Shown here: positions 23,492 to 33,830 of the stretch, in pieces | Position numbering within the stretch: position 1 is the stretch's first letter | Layout of the letters: each line of letters starts with the position of its first letter | Origin: Taklimakanibacter deserti | GTDB taxonomy: Bacteria > Pseudomonadota > Alphaproteobacteria > Rhizobiales > Aestuariivirgaceae | Direction of reading: 5' to 3' | Assembly (NCBI GenBank): GCA_003574785.1 | Contig: QORU01000001.1 | Coordinates: forward strand, 248,001-312,000 | Length of the DNA: 64,000 bases | Program-made: the position numbers and the translations under genes | The notes under the pieces: generated by a model | The model's database searches: none | Seen by the model: the letters and a program-made list of their open reading frames with translations, nothing else | What the model was told of the DNA's origin: nothing

Positions 23492-25020
23492 TAGATATCG
23501 AATTTGACGCCCTGCGCCAGCGGCAGTGCGCGGCCGTAATTGATGGCGCTGGTGACGCGCCGCATATAGGCCTTCCAGGCATCGGAGCCGGATTCGCGGC
23601 CGCCGCCGGTCTCCTTCTCGCCGCCAAAGGCGCCGCCGATCTCGGCGCCGGACGAGCCCATATTCACATTGGCAAGGCCGCAATCGGAGCCCGAGGCCGA
23701 GAGAAAGCGCTCCGATTCGCGCAAGTCGGTGGTGAAGATCGCCGAGGACAGGCCCTGCGGCACGGCATTGTGGAGCGCCAGCGCCTCGTCGAAGTCCTTG
23801 TAGCTCAGCACATAGAGAATGGGCGCGAAGGTCTCGGCCAGCACCGGGCCGGTCTGGGCCGGCATCTCGACCAGCGCGGGCGCGACGTAATAGGCCTCAT
23901 CGCCCAGCGCCGTGACGCGCTTGCCGCCATGCACCTTGCCGCCGGCTTGCGTCGCGGCGGCGAGCGCCTTCTGCATCGCCTCATAGGCTCGCTTGTCGAT
24001 GAGCGGGCCGACCAGCGTGGCGGACGACATGGGGTTGCCGATGGCCACCGTCTCATAGACTTGTCTGAGGCGCGGCACGAAACTCTCATAGACGCTCTCA
24101 TGCACGATGAGGCGGCGCAGCGACGTGCAGCGCTGGCCGGCGGTGCCGATCGCCGAGAAAGCGGTGGCGCGCAAAGCCAGATCGAGATCGGCGGACGGGC
24201 AGAGGATCGCGGCATTGTTGCCGCCGAGCTCGAGAATGGCGCGCCCGAAGCGGCGGGCGAGGCGCTCGCCGACGATGCGGCCCATGCCGGTCGAGCCCGT
24301 CGCCGAGACGAGCGGCACGCGCGGATCATCGACGAGGATCTCGCCGACATCGCGGCCGCCGATGAGAAGGGTGACGAGGTCTTTGGGCACACCCTCGAGC
24401 TTGGCGGCGGCGCGGCGGAACAGCGCCTCGGTCGCGATCGCGGTGAGCGGCGTCTTCTCCGAGGGTTTCCAGATCACCGGATTGCCGCAGACGAGGGCCA
24501 AGGCGGCATTCCACGACCAGACCGCGACGGGGAAGTTGAAGGCGGTGATGACGCCGGTCGGGCCCAAGGGATGCCATTGCTCCATCAGGCGATGGTCGGC
24601 GCGCTCGCTCACCATGGTGAGGCCATAGAGCTGGCGCGACAGGCCGACGGCGAAATCGCAGATGTCGATCATCTCCTGCACTTCGCCCAGGCCTTCGGTC
24701 AGGATTTTGCCGGTCTCGATGGTGACGAGGCGACCGAGGCCTTCCTTCTCGGCGCGCAATTCATTGCCGAGCAAGCGGATGAGCTCGCCCCGCACCGGGG
24801 CAGGGACGAGGCGCCAGGTGCTAAAAGCTTGCACCGACCGGCCGATCGCTGCCTTGGCCTCGGCGGCATCGGTGAGCCTGACCCGGGCAATGACCTCGCC
24901 CGAAATCGGCGAACGGACATCATGATTGCCGTCGGTCAGGCGTTCCGGGGGGAGGCCGAGCCTGGCGAAGAATTGGGCGACATCGCGGGCGAGGCTCGGG
25001 CTTTTCTCAGGCTTGTTCAT
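23491..25020 (-). CDS. Aldehyde dehydrogenase, antiquitin-like (ALDH7 type)
   Basis: A 509-residue NAD-dependent aldehyde dehydrogenase. The catalytic Cys is in AGQRCTSLRRLIVHE (about residue 299) and the general base Glu in LELGGNNAAI. The ALDH7 signature includes FNFPVAVWSWNAALALVCGNPVIWKPSEKTPLTA and the C-terminal GAEIGGAFGGEKETGGGRESGSDAWKAYMRR. Relatives (AmaB) oxidise alpha-aminoadipate semialdehyde in lysine breakdown, so lysine catabolism is a reasonable but unproven role. A GGAGA site precedes the ATG. The TPP enzyme downstream may supply an aldehyde substrate. Confidence 0.9.
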   Translation of the reverse strand: MNKPEKSPSLARDVAQFFARLGLPPERLTDGNHDVRSPISGEVIARVRLTDAAEAKAAIGRSVQAFSTWRLVPAPVRGELIRLLGNELRAEKEGLGRLVTIETGKILTEGLGEVQEMIDICDFAVGLSRQLYGLTMVSERADHRLMEQWHPLGPTGVITAFNFPVAVWSWNAALALVCGNPVIWKPSEKTPLTAIATEALFRRAAAKLEGVPKDLVTLLIGGRDVGEILVDDPRVPLVSATGSTGMGRIVGERLARRFGRAILELGGNNAAILCPSADLDLALRATAFSAIGTAGQRCTSLRRLIVHESVYESFVPRLRQVYETVAIGNPMSSATLVGPLIDKRAYEAMQKALAAATQAGGKVHGGKRVTALGDEAYYVAPALVEMPAQTGPVLAETFAPILYVLSYKDFDEALALHNAVPQGLSSAIFTTDLRESERFLSASGSDCGLANVNMGSSGAEIGGAFGGEKETGGGRESGSDAWKAYMRRVTSAINYGRALPLAQGVKFDI

Positions 25021-25560
25021 TCAAGTCTCCAGATGATCCGGGACGTCTTCTAGAACCGGACGCCCAGAAGGGGAAACCGGTTTTTCGGAAAGAAGGTATT
25101 CGCAAATGGAAATCGTCCGCGCGAAGAAAGAGGCGGCCTGATATTGCCGTCGAGCCGGCCGCTAATGGCTCATTCTCCCAAGGCTTGCCTGTTTGATTTT
25201 GTCCATCCGCCTGCGGCTCTCACGATTGATCTGATAAATCCATTATTTTCAATTTCATTTCATTTAGTTAGGTCTTGTCAGAATTTGTTTGAGCGGCGGT
25301 CGGCAGCGCAAGACTTGGCGCCCCGCCTGCCTATTCCAACTTTTCTGTTAGTTGTTCTCTTTATGTTTCTTTGGCCGGAATGCCGTGATTTGGGCCGTTC
25401 GCGAGATGTTTTTTATCAGGGGGAGTCGTAGCGGAAGAGGGCGCATCCCCTAGACCGAGGAATGCCTTGCGGGTGGAGAAGACGGCTTGACCTCGGGTTT
25501 ACTTCTTGTTGTGGCCTCGTTCAGGGCTATCGCAGCGGATCTTGCGTCGATTCTTTGTTT

Positions 25561-25575
25561 GTTCGCTTCAGGTTC
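25561..25575 (+). promoter_or_regulatory. LexA (SOS) box, perfect GTTC-N7-GTTC
   Basis: GTTCGCTTCAGGTTC matches the alphaproteobacterial LexA direct repeat exactly. It lies 145 bp upstream of the recA start within an AT-rich stretch. The 700-bp gap between the aldehyde dehydrogenase and recA (25,021 to 25,720) otherwise holds a partial intergenic repeat near 25,050 to 25,085 and no gene I can support. Confidence 0.75.
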
Positions 25576-25623
25576 TCATGTCCTTTAATATAAACAATAA
25601 AAAACAATAGTTTAAATAAAGGC

Positions 25624-25652
25624 TTGCCATGAGAACAAAAAAAGTACATTAT
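25624..25652 (+). promoter_or_regulatory. recA promoter with embedded LexA-like box
   Basis: A -35-like TTGCCA (25,624 to 25,629) and -10-like CATTAT (25,647 to 25,652) are separated by 17 bp. Between them lies GAAC-N7-GTAC (25,633 to 25,647), one mismatch from the GAAC-N7-GAAC LexA site. This position would let LexA block RNA polymerase directly. The promoter assignment is by eye. Confidence 0.6.
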
Positions 25653-25720
25653 GACGACATCGCCGTTGTTCGAGACTCATTTGCACCGGCGGAACCCTTG
25701 TGAAATAAGGAGCAGCGGCG

Positions 25721-26791
25721 ATGGCGACGGGGCAAACGAATCTTAGAGTTGTCGAGAACACGAATATGGACAAGAGCAAGGCTCTGGATGCAGCGCTGAG
25801 CCAGATCGAGCGCGCCTTCGGCAAGGGCTCGATCATGAAGCTCGGCACGACCCAGTCGCTCGACATCGCTGCGATTTCGACAGGCTCGCTCGGGCTCGAT
25901 ATCGCGCTCGGCATCGGCGGCCTGCCCAAGGGCCGGGTCATCGAGATCTACGGGCCGGAATCCTCAGGCAAGACCACGCTCGCTTTGCAGACGGTCGCCG
26001 AAGCCCAGAAGAGGGGCGGCATCTGCGCCTTCGTCGATGCCGAACATGCGCTCGATCCGGTCTATGCGCGCAAGCTCGGCGTCAATGTCGACGACCTCCT
26101 GATCTCGCAGCCCGACACCGGCGAGCAGGCGCTCGAAATCGCCGATACGCTGGTGCGCTCCGGCGCCATCGAAATCCTGGTCATCGATTCCGTAGCGGCG
26201 CTGACGCCGCGCGCCGAGCTCGAAGGCGAGATGGGCGACAGCCTTCCCGGCCTCCAGGCGCGGCTGATGAGCCAGGCTCTGCGCAAGCTCACCGCCTCGA
26301 TCTCCAAGTCGAACTGCATGGTGATCTTCATCAACCAGATCCGCATGAAGATCGGCGTCATGTTCGGCTCGCCCGAAACGACCACCGGCGGCAATGCCCT
26401 CAAATTCTACGCTTCCGTCCGCCTCGACATAAGGCGCATCGGCCAGATCAAGGAGCGCGAGGAGGTGGTCGGCAACCAGACCCGCGTCAAGGTGGTCAAG
26501 AACAAGGTGGCGCCACCCTTCAAGCAGGTCGAGTTCGACATCATGTATGGCGAAGGCATCTCCAAGACGGGCGAGCTCATCGATCTCGGCGTCACCGCCG
26601 GCATCGTCGAGAAATCCGGCTCCTGGTATTCCTACAATGGCGAGCGCATCGGGCAGGGGCGTGAGAACGCGAAAACCTTCCTCAAGCAGAATGCCGATGT
26701 GGCGGAAGCCATCGAGCAGGCGATCAGAGCCAATGCCGGGCTGATCGCCGCCAAGATCACCAATTCTTCCCCCGACGAGGCGGCCGAATAG
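25721..26791 (+). CDS. recA: RecA recombinase
   Basis: A 356-residue RecA, the usual length. It forms filaments on single-stranded DNA, drives strand exchange and triggers LexA self-cleavage. Visible are the N-terminal [22 protein letters not shown], the P-loop GPESSGKTT, the Walker B/second motif [23 protein letters not shown], the DNA-binding loop 2 region [36 protein letters not shown], and the acidic C-terminus. AAGGAG lies ahead of the ATG. LexA-type boxes upstream indicate SOS control. It is followed by two hairpins and then alaS, the usual order in Hyphomicrobiales. Confidence 0.98.
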   Translation: MATGQTNLRVVENTNMDKSKALDAALSQIERAFGKGSIMKLGTTQSLDIAAISTGSLGLDIALGIGGLPKGRVIEIYGPESSGKTTLALQTVAEAQKRGGICAFVDAEHALDPVYARKLGVNVDDLLISQPDTGEQALEIADTLVRSGAIEILVIDSVAALTPRAELEGEMGDSLPGLQARLMSQALRKLTASISKSNCMVIFINQIRMKIGVMFGSPETTTGGNALKFYASVRLDIRRIGQIKEREEVVGNQTRVKVVKNKVAPPFKQVEFDIMYGEGISKTGELIDLGVTAGIVEKSGSWYSYNGERIGQGRENAKTFLKQNADVAEAIEQAIRANAGLIAAKITNSSPDEAAE

Positions 26792-26838
26792 CTCCTTTCC
26801 ATTCCGGCCTTCCCTCACCCATCCCCAGGCCGGCTAAA

Positions 26839-26893
26839 GGTGTGAAGCCTCACACCGTCGGGCGTCCTCCTTGCCCCGGGAGGACGCCCTTTC
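26839..26893 (+). terminator. Tandem hairpins after recA
   Basis: GGTGTGA (26,839 to 26,845) pairs with TCACACC (26,850 to 26,856). A second, stronger hairpin has 11-bp arms, GGGCGTCCTCC (26,860 to 26,870) and GGAGGACGCCC (26,879 to 26,889), followed by TTT. They probably end recA transcription before alaS. Confidence 0.75.
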
Positions 26894-27044
26894 GGCGTTG
26901 CATAGAGGGCTTCGCACGCCGCCTGATCCGGTGGCCCTTTTTATCCTTTCCGGAACCCCGCTCCCGGGTGGACATGGGCGTCCTCAATCCTTAAAACAGC
27001 GCACCCTGTTTTCAACCGAACGTTTTCAACTGGACTTGACCCCC

Positions 27045-29705
<2,661 letters not shown>

Positions 29706-29767
29706 TCCGATTTCGTTGTATGATGCGCGGCCGTTCGATTCCACAAATAGCGGCCGAAAGGAAGCGC

Positions 29768-30931
29768 ATGGCCCCGGTCTCGGCGCGCCGCAGGGTCTAT
29801 GAGATCATCGAGCCCGGCATCAGGCGCGACAGCCCCGCGCTCTGGTTCGAGCGTGCGTCGATCCTGATCATCCTGGCAAGCGTCGCCGGTGCCGTCGGCT
29901 CGACCGTTCCCGGCCTCGATCCCCGGATCCTGGCCAACCTGCGCAATGCGGAGCTTGTCTTTGGCCTGTTCTTTCTCTGCGAATATGCCGCCCGCCTGTG
30001 GACGGCGCCGGAGCACCCGGTCTTTGGCGGCGAGAAGGGGCGTGGGCTCATCGCCTATCTGGCCTCGCCTTTGATGCTGCTCGATCTGGTCGGCGTCCTG
30101 CCGCTCCTGCTGCTCATCGCCCGGCCGCAGGCTTCAGGTCCGATCCTCATCTTCCAGGTGCTGCGCTTTTTCCGCCTGGCGCGCTATTCGCCGGCGCTCG
30201 CCACCGTCGGGCGGGTTCTCTCGAATGAATGGCGCCCGCTCATGGCGGCGGGCCTTATCGGTCTCGGCCTCCTCCTCGTCGCGGCGACCGGCATGTATCT
30301 CATCGAGCACGACGTCCAGCCCGACCGTCTGGGAAGCATTCCCGCCGCCATGTATTGGGCGGTCGTGACCGTGGTGACCGTCGGCTATGGCGATGTCGTG
30401 CCCGTGACGCCGCTCGGCAAGCTTTTCACCGGCTTCGTCATGCTGTGCGGGCTGATTTTCTTCGCGCTTCCGGTCGCGATCATCGCCACCGGTTTCCTGG
30501 CCGAGATCCGGCGGCGGGACTTCATCGTGAATTACGGCATGGTGGCGCGGGTTCCGGCGTTTACAGGGCTTGACGGAGCCGCACTTGCCGAGCTTGTCAG
30601 CCTCCTCAGGGCGCGAAAATTTCCGCCCGACACGATCATCATCCGCAAAGGCGATGAAGGCGACAGCATGTATTTCATCGCGTCCGGCGAGGTAGAGGTC
30701 GTGCTGCCGCGCCGGTCGATCAGGCTTACGGAAGGCGATTTCTTCGGCGAGGTGGCGGTGCTCGGCCGCGTCCGGCGAACGGCGACGGTGATCGCGCGAC
30801 GAACCGCGGAGCTCCTCGTGCTCGATGCCGCCGACGTCGTCAAGTTCATGGAACAGAATCCGCGTGTCGAGGCTGTCTTGCGCGAAGCCATGACGGCCCG
30901 GCAAATGACTCAGGAAGAAGAGCCCGCCTGA
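29768..30931 (+). CDS. Cyclic-nucleotide-gated potassium channel (MlotiK1-like)
   Basis: A 387-residue six-helix K+ channel with a C-terminal cyclic-nucleotide-binding domain. The pore carries the K+ selectivity filter TVGYGD (within WAVVTVVTVGYGDVVPVTPLGK). The S4 region (FQVLRFFRLARYSPAL) has few regular charges, as in MlotiK1, so voltage sensing is unlikely. The C-terminal domain has FPPDTIIIRKGDEGDSMYFIASGEVEVVL and GDFFGEVAVLGRVRRTATVIA, which includes the phosphate-binding F-G-E and R-R-T-A residues. The ATG at 29,768 has AAAGGAA before it; an upstream in-frame ATG at 29,720 is less likely. Its last bases overlap the convergent lrp-type gene by 22 bp. Confidence 0.93.
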   Translation: MAPVSARRRVYEIIEPGIRRDSPALWFERASILIILASVAGAVGSTVPGLDPRILANLRNAELVFGLFFLCEYAARLWTAPEHPVFGGEKGRGLIAYLASPLMLLDLVGVLPLLLLIARPQASGPILIFQVLRFFRLARYSPALATVGRVLSNEWRPLMAAGLIGLGLLLVAATGMYLIEHDVQPDRLGSIPAAMYWAVVTVVTVGYGDVVPVTPLGKLFTGFVMLCGLIFFALPVAIIATGFLAEIRRRDFIVNYGMVARVPAFTGLDGAALAELVSLLRARKFPPDTIIIRKGDEGDSMYFIASGEVEVVLPRRSIRLTEGDFFGEVAVLGRVRRTATVIARRTAELLVLDAADVVKFMEQNPRVEAVLREAMTARQMTQEEEPA

Positions 30932-31383
30932 TCGATCGGCAATGCCGTCGTCTCCTTGATCTTCTCCATCACGAAGCTTGCCGACACGTCGGTCAGCGCG
31001 ATGCGGGCGATGAGGCGCTTATAGAGATCGTCATAGCCCGCTATGTCGCTGACCACCGCCTGGAGAAGGTAGTCGGTCTCGCCCGTGGTGCGGTAGACGC
31101 CGATGATCTCGGGGAATTCGCGGACCGCGCGGGAGAATTTCTCCAGCCACTTCTCCTCATGCTGGGCCGTGCGGATGGCGATGAAGGCGGTGAGGCCGAG
31201 GCCGAGCTTCGCCGCATCGAGCAAGGCGACGCGCCCCTTGATGACGCCCGCCTCTTCGAGCGCCTTGATCCGGCGCCAGCAGGCATTGCGCGACAGGCTG
31301 ATGCGCTCGGCCAGCTGATCGACGGTCAGCGTCGCGTCGCGCTGCAGCTCGGCCAGGATGGCGCGGTCGGTTTTATCCAGCAT
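30910..31383 (-). CDS. Lrp/AsnC family transcriptional regulator
   Basis: A 157-residue regulator. Residues about 3 to 60 are the AsnC-type HTH (MLDKTDRAILAELQRDATLTVDQLAERISLSRNACWRRIKALEEAGVIKG), followed by the RAM/ACT-like ligand domain (LGLTAFIAIRT, FPEIIGVYRTTGETDYLLQAVVSDIAGYDDLYKRLI). The motif G-E-T-D-Y is the usual effector-site signature. The ATG at 31,383 starts the conserved HTH; a TTG at 31,419 would add 12 residues and read through the palindromic site. It is divergent from a DUF6356 gene, so the shared gap (31,384 to 31,489) may be autoregulated. Confidence 0.95.
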   Translation of the reverse strand: MLDKTDRAILAELQRDATLTVDQLAERISLSRNACWRRIKALEEAGVIKGRVALLDAAKLGLGLTAFIAIRTAQHEEKWLEKFSRAVREFPEIIGVYRTTGETDYLLQAVVSDIAGYDDLYKRLIARIALTDVSASFVMEKIKETTALPIDQAGSSS

Positions 31384-31403
31384 ATTGGGATAATATCCCA
31401 ATA
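31383..31403. promoter_or_regulatory. Perfect palindrome at the lrp-type start codon (probable autoregulatory operator)
   Basis: TATTGGGATA and TATCCCAATA are 10-bp perfect arms around a single central base. The first arm begins at the A of the ATG. A related half-site (TATTTGGGA, 31,423 to 31,431) lies about 40 bp away. Lrp-type proteins often repress their own gene from such sites. No ribosome-binding site fits between it and the start, so the transcript may be leaderless. Confidence 0.65.
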
Positions 31404-31489
31404 TTTGCCTTCGGAGCAATCATATTTGGGACGAAATCACGCGAATCTCGTGAGAATATCTGTGTCTGTTCCAGTTTGGAGGAAGCCCC

Positions 31490-31771
31490 ATGATGCAGCG
31501 CCTTTTCTTCGCCCATCCGCACAAGGTCGGCGAGGGCTATTTCGAGCATATGCTCTTCGCGCTCACCTTCAGCGGACGGCTGTTCAAGGCCGCGGGCGCC
31601 GCCTTCCTGCACGCCTTCGTTCCCGCGCTCTGCGAGACCACGGCCTCGCAGGCGATCATCGACATGCATGCGGAGATCGCGGCGCGGCGCAAGGCGATGG
31701 CGCAAAGCGGCGCCGTCAGCGCTTCGGCGGCCACTCGGCCGTATCATGGTCAGGGTGCTGCAAGCTCCTGA
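31490..31771 (+). CDS. DUF6356 family small protein
   Basis: A 93-residue protein that begins MMQRLFFAHPHKVGEGYFEHMLFAL and has a hydrophobic stretch (FSGRLFKAAGAAFLHAFVPALC, about residues 27 to 48) that may lie in or on the membrane. This arrangement (F-x-x-H-P at the start, G-Y-x-E-H, H-A-x-x-P) matches a conserved alphaproteobacterial family of unknown function. GGAGG lies eight bases before the ATG. The gene is divergent from the Lrp regulator and its last 56 bp overlap the 3' end of the GFA gene on the other strand. Confidence 0.8.
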   Translation: MMQRLFFAHPHKVGEGYFEHMLFALTFSGRLFKAAGAAFLHAFVPALCETTASQAIIDMHAEIAARRKAMAQSGAVSASAATRPYHGQGAASS

Positions 31772-32195
31772 GCTTCGCCATATCATCGGGGCTGCGGTAG
31801 TCCTCGGTCTTCTGGCGCGGCAGGCCGGAGAGCGACTTGAACCATGTGAGCTCGGCCTCGACGCCCGCCTGCTCGATGGGTGCGGCCTTTTCCGGATCAT
31901 CGAGCGTCCCGATGGCGATCTCATAAGTAGGATCGCCATCTTCCTTCATATGGAGCGGGGTGCCGCATTGGGTGCAGAAGCCCCTGGCGACGATGGCCGA
32001 TGAGCGGAATTCCGCCGGCCGGCCGCGCGTCCAGGTGAGCTGCGCCACAGGAACGGAGACGAGGGCCGCGCCCCAGCTCCCGAAGGCCTTCTGGCACATG
32101 CGGCAATGGCAGATGCCGGGCCGGCCCAAGGGACCGTCAATGCGATAGCGTACCGCACCGCATTGACAGCCGCCTGTGAAGACCGGTCCAGCCAT
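31716..32195 (-). CDS. GFA family protein (glutathione-dependent formaldehyde-activating enzyme-like)
   Basis: A 159-residue zinc-binding protein. The cysteine pattern is complete: GGCQCGAVRY, CHCRMCQKAFGSWGA and CTQCGTPLHMKE, which is the CENP-V/GFA fold. Gfa itself speeds S-hydroxymethyl-glutathione formation, but many members have other or unknown roles. The ATG at 32,195 has an AAAGGAG site; the longer frame from 32,243 is not supported. Its 3' end overlaps the DUF6356 gene. Confidence 0.92.
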   Translation of the reverse strand: MAGPVFTGGCQCGAVRYRIDGPLGRPGICHCRMCQKAFGSWGAALVSVPVAQLTWTRGRPAEFRSSAIVARGFCTQCGTPLHMKEDGDPTYEIAIGTLDDPEKAAPIEQAGVEAELTWFKSLSGLPRQKTEDYRSPDDMAKLRSLQHPDHDTAEWPPKR

Positions 32196-32280
32196 ATTCG
32201 TCTCCTTTGATCGGAGCCCACCCTTATCCGAAGGGCCTGCCAATTTCCGTCAGCAGACCCACGCTGGAAGTGTTGTCGGG

Positions 32281-32349
32281 CGCATAGCCTTATCCGAAAA
32301 GTCTGGATGGCCGCCTCAAGGGCGGCCATGGACTTTTCGGGGCTATGCG
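32281..32349. repeat. Three-level nested palindrome (mosaic intergenic repeat)
   Basis: Nested arms: CGCATAGCC (32,281 to 32,289) with GGCTATGCG (32,341 to 32,349); CCGAAAAGTC (32,294 to 32,303) with GACTTTTCGG (32,331 to 32,340); ATGGCCGCC (32,307 to 32,315) with GGCGGCCAT (32,321 to 32,329). It ends exactly at the icd stop codon. Its core is repeated at 38,332 to 38,363. It could terminate icd transcription. Confidence 0.85.
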
Positions 32350-33561
32350 TCAGGCCATCGCCTTCTGCAGCGCCTTGTCGACGGCGTCGATGAAGCCCTC
32401 GGTCGACAGCCAGGCCTGGTCGGGACCGACCAGCACCGCAAGGTCCTTCGTCATCTTGCCGCTCTCGATCGTCGCCACCGTCACCTCTTCGAGCGTGCGG
32501 GCGAATTTCTTCAGCGCCTCGTTGTTGTCGAGCTTGGCGCGATGCGCGAGGCCGCGGCTCCAGGCGAAGATCGAGGCTGTCGAATTGGTCGAGGTCTGCT
32601 TGCCTTCCTGATGCAGCCGGTAATGGCGCGTGACCGTGCCGTGGGCCGCTTCCGCCTCGACCGTCTTGCCGTCGGGCGTCATCAGCACCGAGGTCATGAG
32701 GCCGAGCGAACCGAAGCCCTGGGCCACGGTGTCGGACTGCACGTCGCCGTCATAGTTCTTGCACGCCCAGACATAGCCGCCGGTCCATTTGAGCGCCGAG
32801 GCCACCATGTCGTCGATCAGCCGGTGCTCATAGAAGATATTGCGCTTCTCGAACTCCGCCTTGAACTCCTTGTCGTAGATCTCCTGGAAGATGTCCTTGA
32901 AGCGTCCGTCATAGACCTTGAGGATGGTGTTCTTGGTCGACAGATAGACCGGGTAGTTGCGGTTGAGGCCGTAATTCAGGGACGCGCGGGCGAATTCCTT
33001 GATCGACTCATCGAGGTTGTACATCGCCATGGCGATGCCCGATCCCGGTGCGGAGAAGACCTCATGCTCGATGGTCTTGCCGTCCTCGCCGACGAACTTG
33101 ATCGAGAGCTTGCCCTTGCCGGGGAATTTGAAGTCGGTGGCGCGGTACTGGTCGCCATAGGCGTGGCGGCCGACGATGATCGGCTTGGTCCAGCCCGGCA
33201 CCAGGCGCGGCACGTTCGAGCAGATGATCGGCTCGCGGAAGATGACGCCGCCCAAGATGTTGCGGATCGTGCCGTTGGGCGACTTCCACATCTGGTGGAG
33301 ATTGAACTCTTTCACCCGCGCCTCGTCCGGCGTGATGGTGGCGCATTTGACGCCGACGCCGTGCTTCTTGATGGCATTGGCGGCATCGATGGTGACCTGG
33401 TCCTTGGTCTTGTCGCGGTTCTCGATGGAAAGATCGTAATATTCGAGCGGGATGTCGAGATAGGGATGGACGAGCTTGGTCTTGATCAGCTCCCAGATGA
33501 TGCGCGTCATCTCATCGCCATCCAGCTCGACCACCGGATTTGCGACCTTTATTTTTGCCAT
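32350..33561 (-). CDS. icd: NADP-dependent isocitrate dehydrogenase
   Basis: A 403-residue homodimeric enzyme of the TCA cycle converting isocitrate to 2-oxoglutarate with NADPH formation. The start [23 protein letters not shown] at 33,561 matches the eukaryote-like (type II) subfamily typical of Rhizobiales. The phosphate/substrate-binding region is [20 protein letters not shown], and the metal-binding region [24 protein letters not shown] is intact, as is [13 protein letters not shown] for NADP binding. An upstream extension to 33,651 is not conserved. It sits in the usual neighbourhood of recA and alaS. Confidence 0.97.
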   Translation of the reverse strand: MAKIKVANPVVELDGDEMTRIIWELIKTKLVHPYLDIPLEYYDLSIENRDKTKDQVTIDAANAIKKHGVGVKCATITPDEARVKEFNLHQMWKSPNGTIRNILGGVIFREPIICSNVPRLVPGWTKPIIVGRHAYGDQYRATDFKFPGKGKLSIKFVGEDGKTIEHEVFSAPGSGIAMAMYNLDESIKEFARASLNYGLNRNYPVYLSTKNTILKVYDGRFKDIFQEIYDKEFKAEFEKRNIFYEHRLIDDMVASALKWTGGYVWACKNYDGDVQSDTVAQGFGSLGLMTSVLMTPDGKTVEAEAAHGTVTRHYRLHQEGKQTSTNSTASIFAWSRGLAHRAKLDNNEALKKFARTLEEVTVATIESGKMTKDLAVLVGPDQAWLSTEGFIDAVDKALQKAMA

Positions 33562-33663
33562 GGAACCAGCCTCTTCATGCTTGGATGTTCGGAAGGAGCC
33601 GTGCCTATAGCAAGCAGGTGGAGGATGAGCAAATCCCGAAGTAGGAAGCACGGCCCATCGTTT

Positions 33664-33829
33664 CCCCCTCTCCCGTCCGTAGGATGGGAGAGGGTGCCCG
33701 AAGGGCGGGTGAGGGCTCTTTGTCTCAGCAAGGAATGCTCGTTGAGATCAGCACGTGCTGCGCAAAAGAGCCCTCATCCGGCCTATCGGCCACCTTCTCC
33801 CACGCTTTGCGCGGGAGAAGGGAAAATGT
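33664..33829. repeat. Long composite intergenic repeat with three stems
   Basis: CCCTCTCCC (33,666 to 33,674) pairs with GGGAGAGGG (33,686 to 33,694). TGAGGGCTCTTT (33,710 to 33,721) pairs with AAAGAGCCCTCA (33,765 to 33,776). TTCTCCC pairs with GGGAGAA around 33,797 to 33,821. Such CCCTCTCCC-type mosaic elements are widespread between genes of Hyphomicrobiales. It fills the gap between icd and the CHAT gene, which holds no coding frame I can support. Confidence 0.8.
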
Positions 33830-33830
33830 C

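Noticed and set aside
25144..25431. A 95-codon frame in the gap before recA
   Set aside because: It lies in an AT-richer regulatory stretch, has no ribosome-binding site and gives an unconvincing protein.
33664..33829. Possible small RNA gene in the icd-CHAT gap
   Set aside because: The three strong stems fit a known style of mosaic intergenic repeat better than a dedicated RNA gene, and no promoter is visible.
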